DNA of 64,000 nt, taken from NCBI RefSeq assembly GCF_022346995.1, contig NZ_JAKRNM010000006.1:181113-245112 (forward strand), read 5' to 3'. This document shows positions 50,590 to 59,929 of the stretch, piece after piece. Below the pieces are notes generated by a model. That model searched no databases. It was not told the origin of the DNA and was given only the letters and a program-made list of their open reading frames with translations. How positions within the stretch are numbered: position 1 is the first letter of the stretch; every line of letters begins with the position of its first letter. The DNA is from Paenibacillus sp. ACRRY. Its GTDB lineage: Bacteria > Bacillota > Bacilli > Paenibacillales > Paenibacillaceae. The translations under genes and the position numbers were made by a program.

Positions 50590-51717
50590 ATGCTGAAAAT
50601 CGGCTCCCATGTGTCCTTTTCGGACAAGGGATTATTGAGTGCAACGAAGGAAGCGTCCTCGTACGGTTCCAGTTCGTTTATGATATATACGGGTGCACCG
50701 CAGAATACGCGCCGCAAGCCTATTGAGTCCATGTATATCGAGGAAGGAAAGCTTGCCATGCAAGAAGGCGGAATGGAAGATATTGTTGTCCATGCGCCAT
50801 ACATTATTAACCTTGGTTCCTACAAAGAAAACACGTATGAACTGGCTGTAAGCTTCCTTCAGGAAGAAATTCGCCGGACACATGCCATTGGTGTCAAAAA
50901 TATTGTGCTGCATCCCGGCGCTTTTACGGATAAGGATGCTCATTATGGTATTGGTCGGATTGCCGAGGGGCTCAATGAAGTGCTCGAAGGTGTCAAAGAG
51001 ACCGATGTCAAGATTGCTCTTGAAACAATGGCTGGCAAAGGGACCGAAATGGGCCGCAGTTTCGAAGAGATTGCACAGATCATGGAGAAGGTTACGCACA
51101 ACGAACGTCTCGCTGTATGTATGGATACATGCCATATTCATGATGCAGGCTATGATATCGTAAATGATCTGGATGGTGTGCTTGAGCAGTTTGATCGCAC
51201 GGTAGGGCTTGACCGCATTACCGTAATGCATATTAATGATAGTAAGAATGCAGTAGGTGCACGCAAGGACCGTCATACACCGATTGGTTCCGGCTGGATT
51301 GGTTTTGAAGCGATTAACCGCATCGTTCATCACGAGGCGCTTCAAGGACGTCCATTTATTCTGGAGACACCTTGGATCGGTAAGGAAGCCAAGACACAAC
51401 GCCCGATGTACGAGGTGGAAATTGCATTGCTTCGTGGAGATGTGAGTGGCCGGTTTGGTCCGGAATTCCTGACAGAGGTGGAGCAGCTGCAGCACTTCTT
51501 CCAAGGGAAAGAGATTGACTCGCGTTCCTATATTCTCGACGTTTGGACGCTTCTCAAGAATGATGCAAAAGCCAAAAAGGCTGATCCACGTGAACCGCTG
51601 GAACGATTGTATGATCTGGTAGCGGAAGCAGCGTTGTTCCCGCATTTGAACGAAGAGCAAGTGAATCATCGTTTGATCGCCTGGCTTGCAGGAAAAGAAC
51701 TGCTGGTCACGGCTTAA
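50590..51717 (+). CDS. nfo: Endonuclease IV with C-terminal extension
   Basis: AP endonuclease that cuts DNA 5' of abasic sites. The TIM barrel with three zinc ions is complete: VHAPY, LHPGAF, ETMAGKGTE, MDTCHIHDAGYD, MHINDSKN, RHTPIGSGWIG and LETPW. The barrel ends near residue 290; about 80 further residues follow (about 296-375, EVEQLQHFFQGKEIDSRSY...LAGKELL), absent from the usual 280-300-residue enzyme. ATG 50590 or 50587. Confidence 0.92.
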   Translation: MLKIGSHVSFSDKGLLSATKEASSYGSSSFMIYTGAPQNTRRKPIESMYIEEGKLAMQEGGMEDIVVHAPYIINLGSYKENTYELAVSFLQEEIRRTHAIGVKNIVLHPGAFTDKDAHYGIGRIAEGLNEVLEGVKETDVKIALETMAGKGTEMGRSFEEIAQIMEKVTHNERLAVCMDTCHIHDAGYDIVNDLDGVLEQFDRTVGLDRITVMHINDSKNAVGARKDRHTPIGSGWIGFEAINRIVHHEALQGRPFILETPWIGKEAKTQRPMYEVEIALLRGDVSGRFGPEFLTEVEQLQHFFQGKEIDSRSYILDVWTLLKNDAKAKKADPREPLERLYDLVAEAALFPHLNEEQVNHRLIAWLAGKELLVTA

Positions 51718-51739
51718 TTGAAGGAGGAAGAATAGCCCG

Positions 51740-52633
51740 ATGGAGATTCATGCAAAACAAGCACGTCCTGATTCCAAAAACCGCGCCGATCGGGCGCGGA
51801 TGCTTATTTCCTGTCCGGACGGTCCAGGAATTGTAGCTGCCGTATCACATTTCCTGCACCAGCATGGTGCAAACATCGTTCAGTCTGACCAGTACACTAT
51901 GGACCCGTCTGGCGGCATGTTTTTCATGCGTATTGAATTCGATCTTCCGGAACTGACAGCGCGTCTGGCCAAGCTGGAAGCTGATTTTGCAGAAGTGGCC
52001 GAACGCTTTAAGATGGATTGGTCTCTCTCTGCGGTTAGCCGCAAGAAGAAACTGGCTATTTTTGTATCCAAGGAAGATCATTGTCTGGTTGAATTGCTGT
52101 GGCAATGGCAGGCCGGAGACCTTGATGCTGATATCGCTCTTGTGGTAAGCAACCACTTGGATATGAAGGATTACGTAGAATCATTCGGCATTCCATATCA
52201 TCATATTCCAGTAACGGCTGATACGAAGCAAAAAGCGGAGCAGCGCCAGCTGGACGTCATCGGTAACGATATTGATGTGATTATTCTTGCGCGTTATATG
52301 CAGATCATCTCTCCGATGTTCATCGAGCATTACCGCAACCGGATTATTAATATCCACCATTCTTTCCTTCCGGCTTTTGTTGGTGGTAAACCGTATGCTC
52401 AGGCGTACAACCGTGGTGTTAAAATAATCGGAGCAACAGCACACTATGTGACCGAAGAACTGGACGGCGGGCCGATTATCGAGCAGGACGTTCAACGTGT
52501 AAGTCATGGGGATGACGTGACCGAATTGAAACGGATCGGACGTACCATTGAGCGCGTTGTGCTTGCACGTGCGGTTAAATGGCATGTTGAAGACCGGATT
52601 CTGGTACACGAAAACAAAACCGTTGTATTTTAG
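51740..52633 (+). CDS. purU: Formyltetrahydrofolate deformylase
   Basis: A 297-residue enzyme that releases formate from 10-formyl-THF. An N-terminal ACT domain (residues 18-95, DGPGIVAAVSHFLH) precedes a formyltransferase fold with the catalytic NIHHSFLPAF (Asn, His) and the Asp in EELDGGPIIEQD. It keeps the one-carbon pool balanced. AAGGAGGAAG ribosome site. Confidence 0.95.
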   Translation: MEIHAKQARPDSKNRADRARMLISCPDGPGIVAAVSHFLHQHGANIVQSDQYTMDPSGGMFFMRIEFDLPELTARLAKLEADFAEVAERFKMDWSLSAVSRKKKLAIFVSKEDHCLVELLWQWQAGDLDADIALVVSNHLDMKDYVESFGIPYHHIPVTADTKQKAEQRQLDVIGNDIDVIILARYMQIISPMFIEHYRNRIINIHHSFLPAFVGGKPYAQAYNRGVKIIGATAHYVTEELDGGPIIEQDVQRVSHGDDVTELKRIGRTIERVVLARAVKWHVEDRILVHENKTVVF

Positions 52634-52691
52634 CTTGATGCTTTAATACTGTGCAAGGTTGATTCGAGACCATATGAATCGGTCCTGATAA

Positions 52692-52738
52692 GAAAGGCGA
52701 CTTCCTATTTGCGAGCTAAATGGGAATCGCCTTTTTGC
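52692..52738. terminator. Terminator after purU, shared with minus-strand gene end
   Basis: AAAGGCGA and TCGCCTTTTT arms with inner ATTT/AAAT pairing; it overlaps the 3' end of the membrane protein gene. Confidence 0.75.
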
Positions 52739-53190
52739 CGTTTCCATATCCGTCCGCAGACGCCAAGGAGGATACCAAATAGAAGGTGTCCGGCGATCCA
52801 AAACGATATGGCCTTGAAATCCATTAAGCCTGGAACTCGTGCAGATAATAGAGAGAGCGGAATATATAGCAGGGAAGAGAACGCACCGAGCAAAACGCCT
52901 TTAGCCAAGGGGAAACCGGAACGCTGAATCCACCAGAAGTAGAAAAGGCCGATGATTACAGAAACAAGAAGATGGAGCGTAAATTCAAACCATTCAGGCA
53001 GTATGGACGGAAGCCAGGGCACAAAATCGACATTCAGCAGCAGGGTATATACCTTTTCGCCCGTATATGCCTGAACCGCTTTAAGAAAAAAACCAAGGAA
53101 TAAGCCGGTGATGATGCCCGTTAACGTCCCTGCAATCCAGGGTAATGGATGATTTGACGACTTTTCCTGTAAAGCTTGTGGTCCCGGCAT
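52705..53190 (-). CDS. Small membrane protein, four helices
   Basis: A 161-residue protein with membrane helices near residues 17-37, 65-85, 93-113 and 130-150 (WIAGTLTGIITGLFLGFF, LHLLVSVIIGLFYFWW, LLGAFSSLLYIPLSLLSA, FWIAGHLLFGILLGVCG). It resembles YagU-like proteins of unknown function. ATG 53190 has AAAGGAGG 8 bases upstream. Confidence 0.75.
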   Translation of the reverse strand: MPGPQALQEKSSNHPLPWIAGTLTGIITGLFLGFFLKAVQAYTGEKVYTLLLNVDFVPWLPSILPEWFEFTLHLLVSVIIGLFYFWWIQRSGFPLAKGVLLGAFSSLLYIPLSLLSARVPGLMDFKAISFWIAGHLLFGILLGVCGRIWKRQKGDSHLARK

Positions 53191-53612
53191 GTGGCAAGCC
53201 TCCTTTCTTTCTGAGAGTAACACAGCCGTTGAGATTCCGAATCAGAAACATGAACGATTCCATATGAAAAAAACTTCGAGCTGTAAAAAGTGTATGGTTT
53301 TCCGGTTAGAGGTTATACTTCATCCGATGGATTAGCGAGGTTTGCCAAGCCGGACATGGGCTCAGATGCTCTACCGAACACCTTTTATTCTGCGCTGGAA
53401 TAAACCCACCTCACCCACAAACAACCGAATTTTCCGGAACTTCTAAAAGAAGGTTATGGAAAAGCTTCACGCCAAGTGATACAATACAAAAGTGAATAAG
53501 TCAAAATGAAACATTCAAGCGGATTCACTTATTGTTATATACGGTTTGCTTGTATGATGAGAGGGATTCGCTTGCGCACCCGACTTATCTAAAGACATGA
53601 GGAGGACAAACC
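53191..53612. other. Long leader region before tkt
   Basis: No coding frame. A GC-richer segment 53330-53420 carries GCGAGGTTT and AAACCCACCTC arms and could fold, but it matches no RNA family I know. Further on AAGTGAAT (about 53491) and ATTCACTT (about 53524) form a spaced inverted repeat, and TATGAT at 53553-53558 may be the tkt -10. Ribosome site GAGGAGG before tkt. Confidence 0.45.
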
Positions 53613-55655
53613 ATGACTGACAAGAACGAAGCGATTCAAAAGGACGAGAACAACACAATCGACAACCTGTCGATTACAACTGTACGTACTCTGGCAATTG
53701 ATGCAATCGAGAAAGCAAAATCGGGACACCCGGGAATGCCTATGGGCTCCGCCCCAATGGGGTACCAACTTTTTGCAAAAACGATGACACATAACCCGGA
53801 CCACCCAACTTGGGTTAACCGGGACCGTTTTGTGCTGTCTGCAGGACATGGTTCCATGCTGCTGTACAGCTTGCTACACCTGAGCGGATACGATCTTCCT
53901 ATGGAAGAATTGAAACAATTCCGCCAATGGGGTAGCAAAACTCCGGGTCACCCGGAATTCGGACATACTGCAGGTGTTGACGCTACGACTGGCCCACTGG
54001 GTCAAGGTATTGCAATGGCTGTAGGTATGGCTATGGCTGAAGCACAACTGGGCGCGACATACAACAAGGATAAATTCAACGTTATCGACCACTACACTTA
54101 TGCAATCTGTGGTGACGGTGACCTCATGGAAGGCGTATCCCACGAAGCAGCTTCCCTTGCTGGACGTCTGCACCTGGGTAAACTGATCATGTTGTTCGAC
54201 TCCAATGACATCACTCTTGATGGTGAGTTGAACCTGTCTTCTTCCGAAAGTATCGCAAAACGCTTCGAAGCTTATGGCTGGCAAGTGCTGCGCGTAGAAG
54301 ATGGTAACGATCTGCCTGCAATCGAAAAAGCAATTCAGGAAGGACAAGCAGATACACTGCGTCCTACACTGATCGAAGTGAAAACTGTTATCGGTTATGG
54401 TAGCCCGAACAAACAAGGTAAAGGCGGCCACGGCGGTACTCACGGTTCCCCACTGGGTGCTGACGAAGCAAAACTGACCAAAGAATTTTACAAATGGGTT
54501 TACGAGGAAGATTTCCACGTACCAGCTGAAGTTCGCGATCACTTTGCTCAAGTCAAAGATCGTGGTATCTCCGCAAACAAAGCTTGGGACGAGAAATTCG
54601 CCGAGTACAAAAAAGCATTCCCTGAGCTGGCAGCTCAGTTCGAAACAGCAATCAACGGCGACCTTCCAGAAGGTTGGGACCGCGATCTGCCTAAATATGC
54701 TGCAACAGACAAAGCTCTTTCCACTCGTGTTGCTTCCGGTAACGCACTGAACGGTTTGGCGCATAACGTGCCTCATCTGACTGGTGGATCTGCTGACTTG
54801 GAAAGCTCCACAATGACACACCTGAACAACATTGCAAACTTTGCTCCAGAAGATTATTCCGGCCGCAACATCTACTTCGGTATCCGTGAATTCGGTATGG
54901 CTGGTGCAATGAACGGTATGGCACTGCACAGCGGTGTGAAAGTATTCGGTGGTACATTCTTCGTATTTACCGACTACCTGCGTCCGGCTGTTCGTCTGGC
55001 TTCCCTGATGGGTCTGCCTGTGACATACGTCCTGACTCATGACAGTATCGCTGTTGGTGAAGATGGTCCTACACACGAACCAATTGAGCAACTCGCATCC
55101 CTGCGTATCATTCCTAACCTGACGGTTATTCGTCCGGCTGACGGTAATGAGACATCTGCTGCTTGGGCTTATGCGCTTGAGAACAAGAACAACCCGGTTG
55201 CACTCGTACTCACTCGTCAAAACCTGCCGATCCTGGAAGGAACAGTAGAAGGCTCCCGTGAGAACGTTAAACGCGGCGCTTATGTTGTTTCGGATGCAAA
55301 AGATGGCAAAGCGGTAGCACAAATCATCGCTACAGGTTCCGAAGTGCAACTGGCTGTCAAAGCTCAAGCTGCACTGGCTGAACAAGGTATCCAAGTTCGC
55401 GTAATCAGCATGCCGAGCTGGGATCTGTTCGAGAAACAGGACAAAGCGTACAAAGAATCCGTCCTGCTTCCGGATGTTAAAGCTCGTCTGGCGATTGAAA
55501 TGGCTTATCCAATGGGCTGGGAGAAATATGTTGGCGATCAAGGCGACATTCTCGCAATCAGCACATTCGGTGCTTCCGCGCCTGGCGACCGTGTTATCGA
55601 AGAGTATGGCTTCACAGTCGATAACGTGGTTAGCCGCGTAAAAGCATTGCTGTAA
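53613..55655 (+). CDS. tkt: Transketolase
   Basis: A 680-residue ThDP enzyme of the pentose phosphate pathway. ThDP motif GDGDLMEG...N near residue 165, GHPGMPMG near residue 30, the TGPLGQG loop and the ITHDSIAVGEDGPTHEP-like segment are all present. Codon choice is strongly biased (many GGT, CGT, AAC), as in highly expressed genes and unlike most neighbours. Confidence 0.97.
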   Translation: MTDKNEAIQKDENNTIDNLSITTVRTLAIDAIEKAKSGHPGMPMGSAPMGYQLFAKTMTHNPDHPTWVNRDRFVLSAGHGSMLLYSLLHLSGYDLPMEELKQFRQWGSKTPGHPEFGHTAGVDATTGPLGQGIAMAVGMAMAEAQLGATYNKDKFNVIDHYTYAICGDGDLMEGVSHEAASLAGRLHLGKLIMLFDSNDITLDGELNLSSSESIAKRFEAYGWQVLRVEDGNDLPAIEKAIQEGQADTLRPTLIEVKTVIGYGSPNKQGKGGHGGTHGSPLGADEAKLTKEFYKWVYEEDFHVPAEVRDHFAQVKDRGISANKAWDEKFAEYKKAFPELAAQFETAINGDLPEGWDRDLPKYAATDKALSTRVASGNALNGLAHNVPHLTGGSADLESSTMTHLNNIANFAPEDYSGRNIYFGIREFGMAGAMNGMALHSGVKVFGGTFFVFTDYLRPAVRLASLMGLPVTYVLTHDSIAVGEDGPTHEPIEQLASLRIIPNLTVIRPADGNETSAAWAYALENKNNPVALVLTRQNLPILEGTVEGSRENVKRGAYVVSDAKDGKAVAQIIATGSEVQLAVKAQAALAEQGIQVRVISMPSWDLFEKQDKAYKESVLLPDVKARLAIEMAYPMGWEKYVGDQGDILAISTFGASAPGDRVIEEYGFTVDNVVSRVKALL

Positions 55656-55800
55656 TAGCTTGAAGAACGCTGCTACGAATGGAACAGCCTTAACTGTTCT
55701 GTTTGTGGCAGCAAAGTTATTTCCGGCAGAGTAAGGATGAGGATTCATCCTGATCTGTTTTGCCTTTTGTTTTCATTAACTTCAGGGGGAGCGGGTACGC

Positions 55801-56118
55801 ATGTCACAGTTTGATCAAGTCAGTGTAGTGAAAGAGGCCAACATTTATTATGATGGCCAGGTAACCAGCAGAACGGTTATTTTGGGGGATGGCAGCAAAG
55901 TGACTCTGGGCATCATGCTCCCAGGCAACTATGAGTTCGGTACAGATTCCCGTGAAATCATGGAGATTCTGTCCGGCGATCTGAGAGTATTGCTTCCCGG
56001 AGAAGAAGATTGGCAAGAGATTCAAGGTCAAGCTACGTTCCACGTGCCTGCCGAATCCAAATTCAAACTGGAGATACGCAGCGTTACCGACTACTGCTGC
56101 TCGTACCCGGCGGAATAA
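55801..56118 (+). CDS. ppnP: Pyrimidine/purine nucleoside phosphorylase PpnP
   Basis: A 105-residue cupin with the DUF1255/YaiE pattern: NIYYDGQVTSRTV, LPGNYEFGT, EIMEILSGDLRVLLPG and a late YCCSY. In E. coli PpnP splits several nucleosides. GGGGGAGCGG precedes the ATG. Confidence 0.92.
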   Translation: MSQFDQVSVVKEANIYYDGQVTSRTVILGDGSKVTLGIMLPGNYEFGTDSREIMEILSGDLRVLLPGEEDWQEIQGQATFHVPAESKFKLEIRSVTDYCCSYPAE

Positions 56119-56121
56119 TAC

Positions 56122-56174
56122 AAGAAGGGTAGCCAAAACCTGCAATCAGCAGGTTTGGTTTACCCTTTTTGCTT
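56122..56174 (+). terminator. Terminator after ppnP
   Basis: AAGGGTA and TACCCTT outer arms, AAACCTGC/GCAGGTTT inner arms, then TTTTTG. Confidence 0.85.
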
Positions 56175-56302
56175 CTTGAATTTGAAGTGACAAAGTTCAA
56201 GCTGCAAGCTTGTCAGCCCCGTGGATTTGAAGTATCCTTATGCTAAGTTGTTTGAATGGAAAACGGAAAAATAAGCTACCGATATCAGGAGGTTTTTAGA
56301 TC

Positions 56303-57658
56303 ATGGCAAAAAAAGTGAAGTTTGATTACAGCACTGCCTTGCAATTTGTAAACCAGCATGAAGTGGACTATTTCGCTGAACCGATTCGTCTGGCTCATGA
56401 GCAGCTCCACAACGGAACAGGAACCGGATCCGATTACCTGGGCTGGATTGACCTGCCAACCGCTTATGACAAGGAAGAATTCTCCCGCATTCAAAAAGCG
56501 GCTGCCAAAATCCAAAGCGATTCCGAAGTACTGATCGTTATCGGTATCGGTGGTTCATACTTGGGTGCACGCGCAGCGATTGAAATGCTGACACACTCCT
56601 TCTATAACAACCTGCCAAAAGATAAACGCAAAACGCCTGAAATCTATTTCGCAGGAAACAATATCAGCTCCACATATGTAACTCATTTGCTGGATCTGGT
56701 AGAAGGTAAAGACTTCTCCGTGAACGTTATCTCCAAATCCGGTACGACAACCGAGCCAGCCATTGCTTTCCGTATCTTCCGTGCAGCACTGGAGAAAAAA
56801 TACGGTAAAGAAGAAGCACGCAAACGTATCTATGCTACAACAGACAAAGAGCGCGGCGCACTGAAAAAACTGGCGAACGAAGAAGGTTACGAGTCTTTCG
56901 TTATTCCGGATGATGTTGGTGGGCGTTACTCGGTACTGACAGCAGTAGGCTTGCTGCCGATTGCTACAGCTGGCATTAACATCGAAGAAATGATGCAAGG
57001 TGCAGCTGACGCATCCAAAGAATACAGCAACCCGAATGTAGCTGAGAATGAAGCATATCAATACGCTGCTGTTCGTAACGCATTGTATCGCAAAGGTAAA
57101 GGAACAGAAATCCTCGTTAACTACGAGCCATCCCTGCACTTTGTATCCGAGTGGTGGAAACAGCTTTACGGAGAGAGTGAAGGTAAAGATTACAAAGGAA
57201 TCTATCCTGCATCTGTTGATTTCTCCACGGACTTGCACTCCATGGGTCAATTCATCCAGGAAGGAAGCCGGAACATCTTCGAAACGGTCATTCAGGTAGC
57301 TGAAGTATCCGAGCATATTTCGATCGAAGCCGATCCGGATGATCTCGATGGTCTGAACTTCCTGGAAGGCAAAACAATGGACTTCGTCAACAAAAAAGCG
57401 TTCCAAGGTACGCTGCTTGCACATACAGATGGCCAAGTTCCAAACCTGATTGTGAATATTCCGGATATGTCTCCATATTCTTTCGGATATCTGGTATACT
57501 TCTTTGAAAAAGCATGCGGCATCAGCGGATATCTGCTGGGCGTCAACCCGTTTGACCAACCAGGAGTAGAAGCTTACAAGAAAAATATGTTCGCATTGCT
57601 GGGCAAACCAGGCTTTGAAGAAGAGAAAGCAGCGCTTGAAGCGAGACTTTCTGAATAA
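56303..57658 (+). CDS. pgi: Glucose-6-phosphate isomerase
   Basis: A 451-residue enzyme linking glucose-6-P and fructose-6-P. VIGIGGSYLGARA, VISKSGTTTEPA, the catalytic Glu in QEGSRNIFET and His/Lys in the C-terminal part are all visible. Length is typical of Firmicutes. Like tkt it uses high-expression codons. AGGAGG lies 10 bases before the ATG. Confidence 0.97.
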   Translation: MAKKVKFDYSTALQFVNQHEVDYFAEPIRLAHEQLHNGTGTGSDYLGWIDLPTAYDKEEFSRIQKAAAKIQSDSEVLIVIGIGGSYLGARAAIEMLTHSFYNNLPKDKRKTPEIYFAGNNISSTYVTHLLDLVEGKDFSVNVISKSGTTTEPAIAFRIFRAALEKKYGKEEARKRIYATTDKERGALKKLANEEGYESFVIPDDVGGRYSVLTAVGLLPIATAGINIEEMMQGAADASKEYSNPNVAENEAYQYAAVRNALYRKGKGTEILVNYEPSLHFVSEWWKQLYGESEGKDYKGIYPASVDFSTDLHSMGQFIQEGSRNIFETVIQVAEVSEHISIEADPDDLDGLNFLEGKTMDFVNKKAFQGTLLAHTDGQVPNLIVNIPDMSPYSFGYLVYFFEKACGISGYLLGVNPFDQPGVEAYKKNMFALLGKPGFEEEKAALEARLSE

Positions 57659-57749
57659 TTCATGGTTTGACTCATATAGTTAAATAAAGCATGTGTAACG
57701 ACACCCGGGTTTCATTGTGAGATAGAATGCAGTGATCCCCGGATGTTTA

Positions 57750-57796
57750 AACCAAGGCAGTTCATCCGCGTCCGCGCGGGGAACTGCTTTCTTGTA
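57750..57796 (+). terminator. Terminator after pgi
   Basis: AAGGCAGTTC-TCCGCG and CGCG-GGGAACTGCTTT arms; the tail is only TTTCTT, so efficiency is uncertain. Confidence 0.6.
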
Positions 57797-57826
57797 AAAT
57801 GGATTAAATCGGAAAGTTGGATTGAA

Positions 57827-58459
57827 ATGCTTGAACGTTATCGCACGGTTCGAGGACCGGGTAATCTGGAAATTGTCATCAAGAAGTCGCGTTTCATCGG
57901 TCATATTATGCCAGTTACAACGGAAGAAGAAGCAGTTGCTTTTATTGATGAAATCAAGAAGAAACACTGGAATGCCACTCATAACTGTTCCGCCTACATG
58001 ATAGGAGAGAGAGATGAGATCCAGAAGCAATCCGATGACGGGGAACCAAGCGGAACTGCAGGGAAACCCATTCTTGAAGTCATCAAAAATCAGCAACTGA
58101 AAAATGTGGCTATCGTGGTTACAAGGTATTTTGGGGGAATCATGCTTGGGGCTGGCGGTTTAATCCGTGCATATACGGATGGTGCTGTCGCGGCTATTGA
58201 AGCTGGAGAGGCCATAACCAAAGTGCTTCATCGTGAAGTGTTTGTGGAACTGGATTATACGTGGCTGGGAAAAGTGGAAAATGAATTAAGGAGCCGGGAA
58301 GTCCGTACGGGTGAAACTGGATTCACCGATAAGGTTACGTTGACTTGTCTTCCGCCGGATAGTGAAACCGAGGCTTTTATCGCCTGGATCACGGATTTGA
58401 CGCAAGGGCAATCCCGGATCACGGAGGGACAGCGGCTTTATTTTATTGAAGGGGAATAA
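57827..58459 (+). CDS. yvyE: YigZ/IMPACT family protein
   Basis: A 210-residue protein. N-terminal IMPACT domain (KKSRFIGHIMPV, HNCSAYMIG, SDDGEPSGTAGKPIL, VVTRYFGGIMLGAGGLIRAY in parts) and a C-terminal DUF1949 ferredoxin-like domain. The family may bind nucleic acid; bacterial function unclear. The ATG at 57827 follows GGAAAGTTGG; the earlier in-frame opening at 57743 covers the terminator. Confidence 0.88.
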   Translation: MLERYRTVRGPGNLEIVIKKSRFIGHIMPVTTEEEAVAFIDEIKKKHWNATHNCSAYMIGERDEIQKQSDDGEPSGTAGKPILEVIKNQQLKNVAIVVTRYFGGIMLGAGGLIRAYTDGAVAAIEAGEAITKVLHREVFVELDYTWLGKVENELRSREVRTGETGFTDKVTLTCLPPDSETEAFIAWITDLTQGQSRITEGQRLYFIEGE

Positions 58460-58464
58460 AATAT

Positions 58465-59046
58465 ATGGCTAGAAGAGCAGTCGAACAAGAGTTGTCGAGG
58501 GAGCGGATCCTGGAGGCGGCGAGACATCTTTTTATTACCAAAGGATACCGCGCCATTTCGATGCGAAGCATCGGCCAGCATCTGGGCTATAGTCATGGGT
58601 CGCTGTATTATCATTTTAAGGAAAAGGCAGAATTGTTCTATGCCATTGTGGTAGAAGATTTCAATCATCTGGGACATTTGCTGCTGCAAGCCATGGTCAG
58701 GCCAGTCGTGGGCGGTATGAGCAAGGTAGAACATATCATGTTGGAATTCATTCGTTTTGGTCTGGAGAATCCGTATCAATACGAGATTATGTTCATGATT
58801 CGGGATGAGGAGCTGTTATCCTATTGTCGTACGGAGCAGGGAAGATGCTTCGAATTGTTTGCTTCCATTGTCAGGCAGTACATGAACGAGGAAGGCTGTA
58901 CGGATGAGGATATCCAATGTGTGCCGCGCACACTGTTTTTGTCCATGCACGGATTTATATCGTATTATATTCAGGATCGTGTAACGTTTGCTGAGATTGA
59001 ATCGTCGGCATTATCTCATGTCAAAGTACTATGCCGCAATCTATAA
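58465..59046 (+). CDS. TetR/AcrR family regulator
   Basis: A 193-residue protein. HTH at residues 14-58 (RERILEAARHLFITKGY, SMRSIGQHLGYSHGSLYYHFKEKAELF in parts) and a helical ligand domain. It starts 5 bases after yvyE, so the two are co-transcribed. Target unknown. Confidence 0.9.
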   Translation: MARRAVEQELSRERILEAARHLFITKGYRAISMRSIGQHLGYSHGSLYYHFKEKAELFYAIVVEDFNHLGHLLLQAMVRPVVGGMSKVEHIMLEFIRFGLENPYQYEIMFMIRDEELLSYCRTEQGRCFELFASIVRQYMNEEGCTDEDIQCVPRTLFLSMHGFISYYIQDRVTFAEIESSALSHVKVLCRNL

Positions 59047-59165
59047 CACCAGCCTGGCGTCCTATAAAAGGCGCTTTTGTCGCACTCCTATACTTCAGGG
59101 CGGTGAATTGTCATAACATTAATTCTTTATAACGTTGTCTCGCGAAAGTTTGTTGGCGCGAAAGA

Positions 59166-59216
59166 CCAAGACAGGCGGATCGTAGCCCTAAATCAGGGTT
59201 GTCCGCCTGTTTGCGT
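59166..59216. terminator. Bidirectional terminator
   Basis: ACAGGCGGA and TCCGCCTGT arms with inner CCCT/AGGG pairs; it ends both tetR and yjbQ. Confidence 0.75.
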
Positions 59217-59225
59217 TTGGCTGAA

Positions 59226-59627
59226 TTAGCCTTCCATGATCTTGATAAAATATTCCCGCTCACGAGGGCCGTCGAATTCGCTGAAATAAATACCCTGCCA
59301 TCTACCGAGTAATAATCGGCCTTCATGAATAATCACCGTTTGAGATGGACCGGTTGTGATTGATTTCAGGTGGGAAGCGGTATTCCCCTCAGCATGTCGA
59401 TATTGGGGATGTTCCCAAGGATACACTTCGTCCAGACGAAGCAGCACATCATGTTTAACATCCGGGTCGGCATTTTCATTAATCGCAATACCTGCTGTCG
59501 TATGGGGACAATAGACAAGTACAGTTCCGTTTTGTACACCGCTATTGCGGACAACCTGCTCCACTTCTCTTGTGATATCCTTGATTTCATCCCGTCTGGA
59601 GGTCGATATATTTTTCGTATATAACAT
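59226..59627 (-). CDS. yjbQ: YjbQ family (UPF0047) protein
   Basis: A 133-residue protein with the family set HTTAGIAINENADPDV, RHAEGNTASHLK and a GRWQGIYFSEFDGPR end (in parts). His and Glu residues form a metal site. Some members make thiamine phosphate weakly in vitro; the in vivo role is unknown. Full length. Confidence 0.92.
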   Translation of the reverse strand: MLYTKNISTSRRDEIKDITREVEQVVRNSGVQNGTVLVYCPHTTAGIAINENADPDVKHDVLLRLDEVYPWEHPQYRHAEGNTASHLKSITTGPSQTVIIHEGRLLLGRWQGIYFSEFDGPREREYFIKIMEG

Positions 59628-59763
59628 CTGGCAGCACTCCTTATCCTCGTAAATTCTCTTCTAGATTGTACCTTAACCACTCTAATTCAAACAAACCACA
59701 ATTCACGGGTAAAATTGTTAACAAATCATCTGCTAAACGCCCCGATTATATACAATAAAAGCA

Positions 59764-59793
59764 TTGACGGTTAGCACTGCAAACTGGTAAAGT
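59764..59793 (+). promoter_or_regulatory. Promoter of sulfate transport operon
   Basis: TTGACG (59764-59769), 18-base spacer, TAAAGT (59788-59793). The 130-base leader after it contains ACTAATGGGAATAATATT, which might be a CymR-type site; this is a guess. No SAM riboswitch core is visible. Confidence 0.5.
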
Positions 59794-59929
59794 ATCAGAT
59801 AAGCAAAAAACCAAGTAGACTAATGGGAATAATATTAAAGAAATATAATCCAACTCAGGAAAATGAATGTATCAAAGCAGGGAGACTGCCGACCGGATAT
59901 GGAACCGGAGGCTGGGAGGGAATGCAGCA

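Noticed and set aside
50632..51669. 345-residue minus-strand frame across nfo
   Set aside because: Lies wholly within a clear endonuclease IV gene and has no recognisable domain.
53874..55748. 624-residue open frame on the minus strand across tkt
   Set aside because: Shadow of tkt caused by its biased codon use; the product is rich in Cys, Phe and Gln with no fold or ribosome site.
56555..57559. 334-residue minus-strand frame across pgi
   Set aside because: Shadow of pgi; low-complexity Cys/Phe-rich translation.
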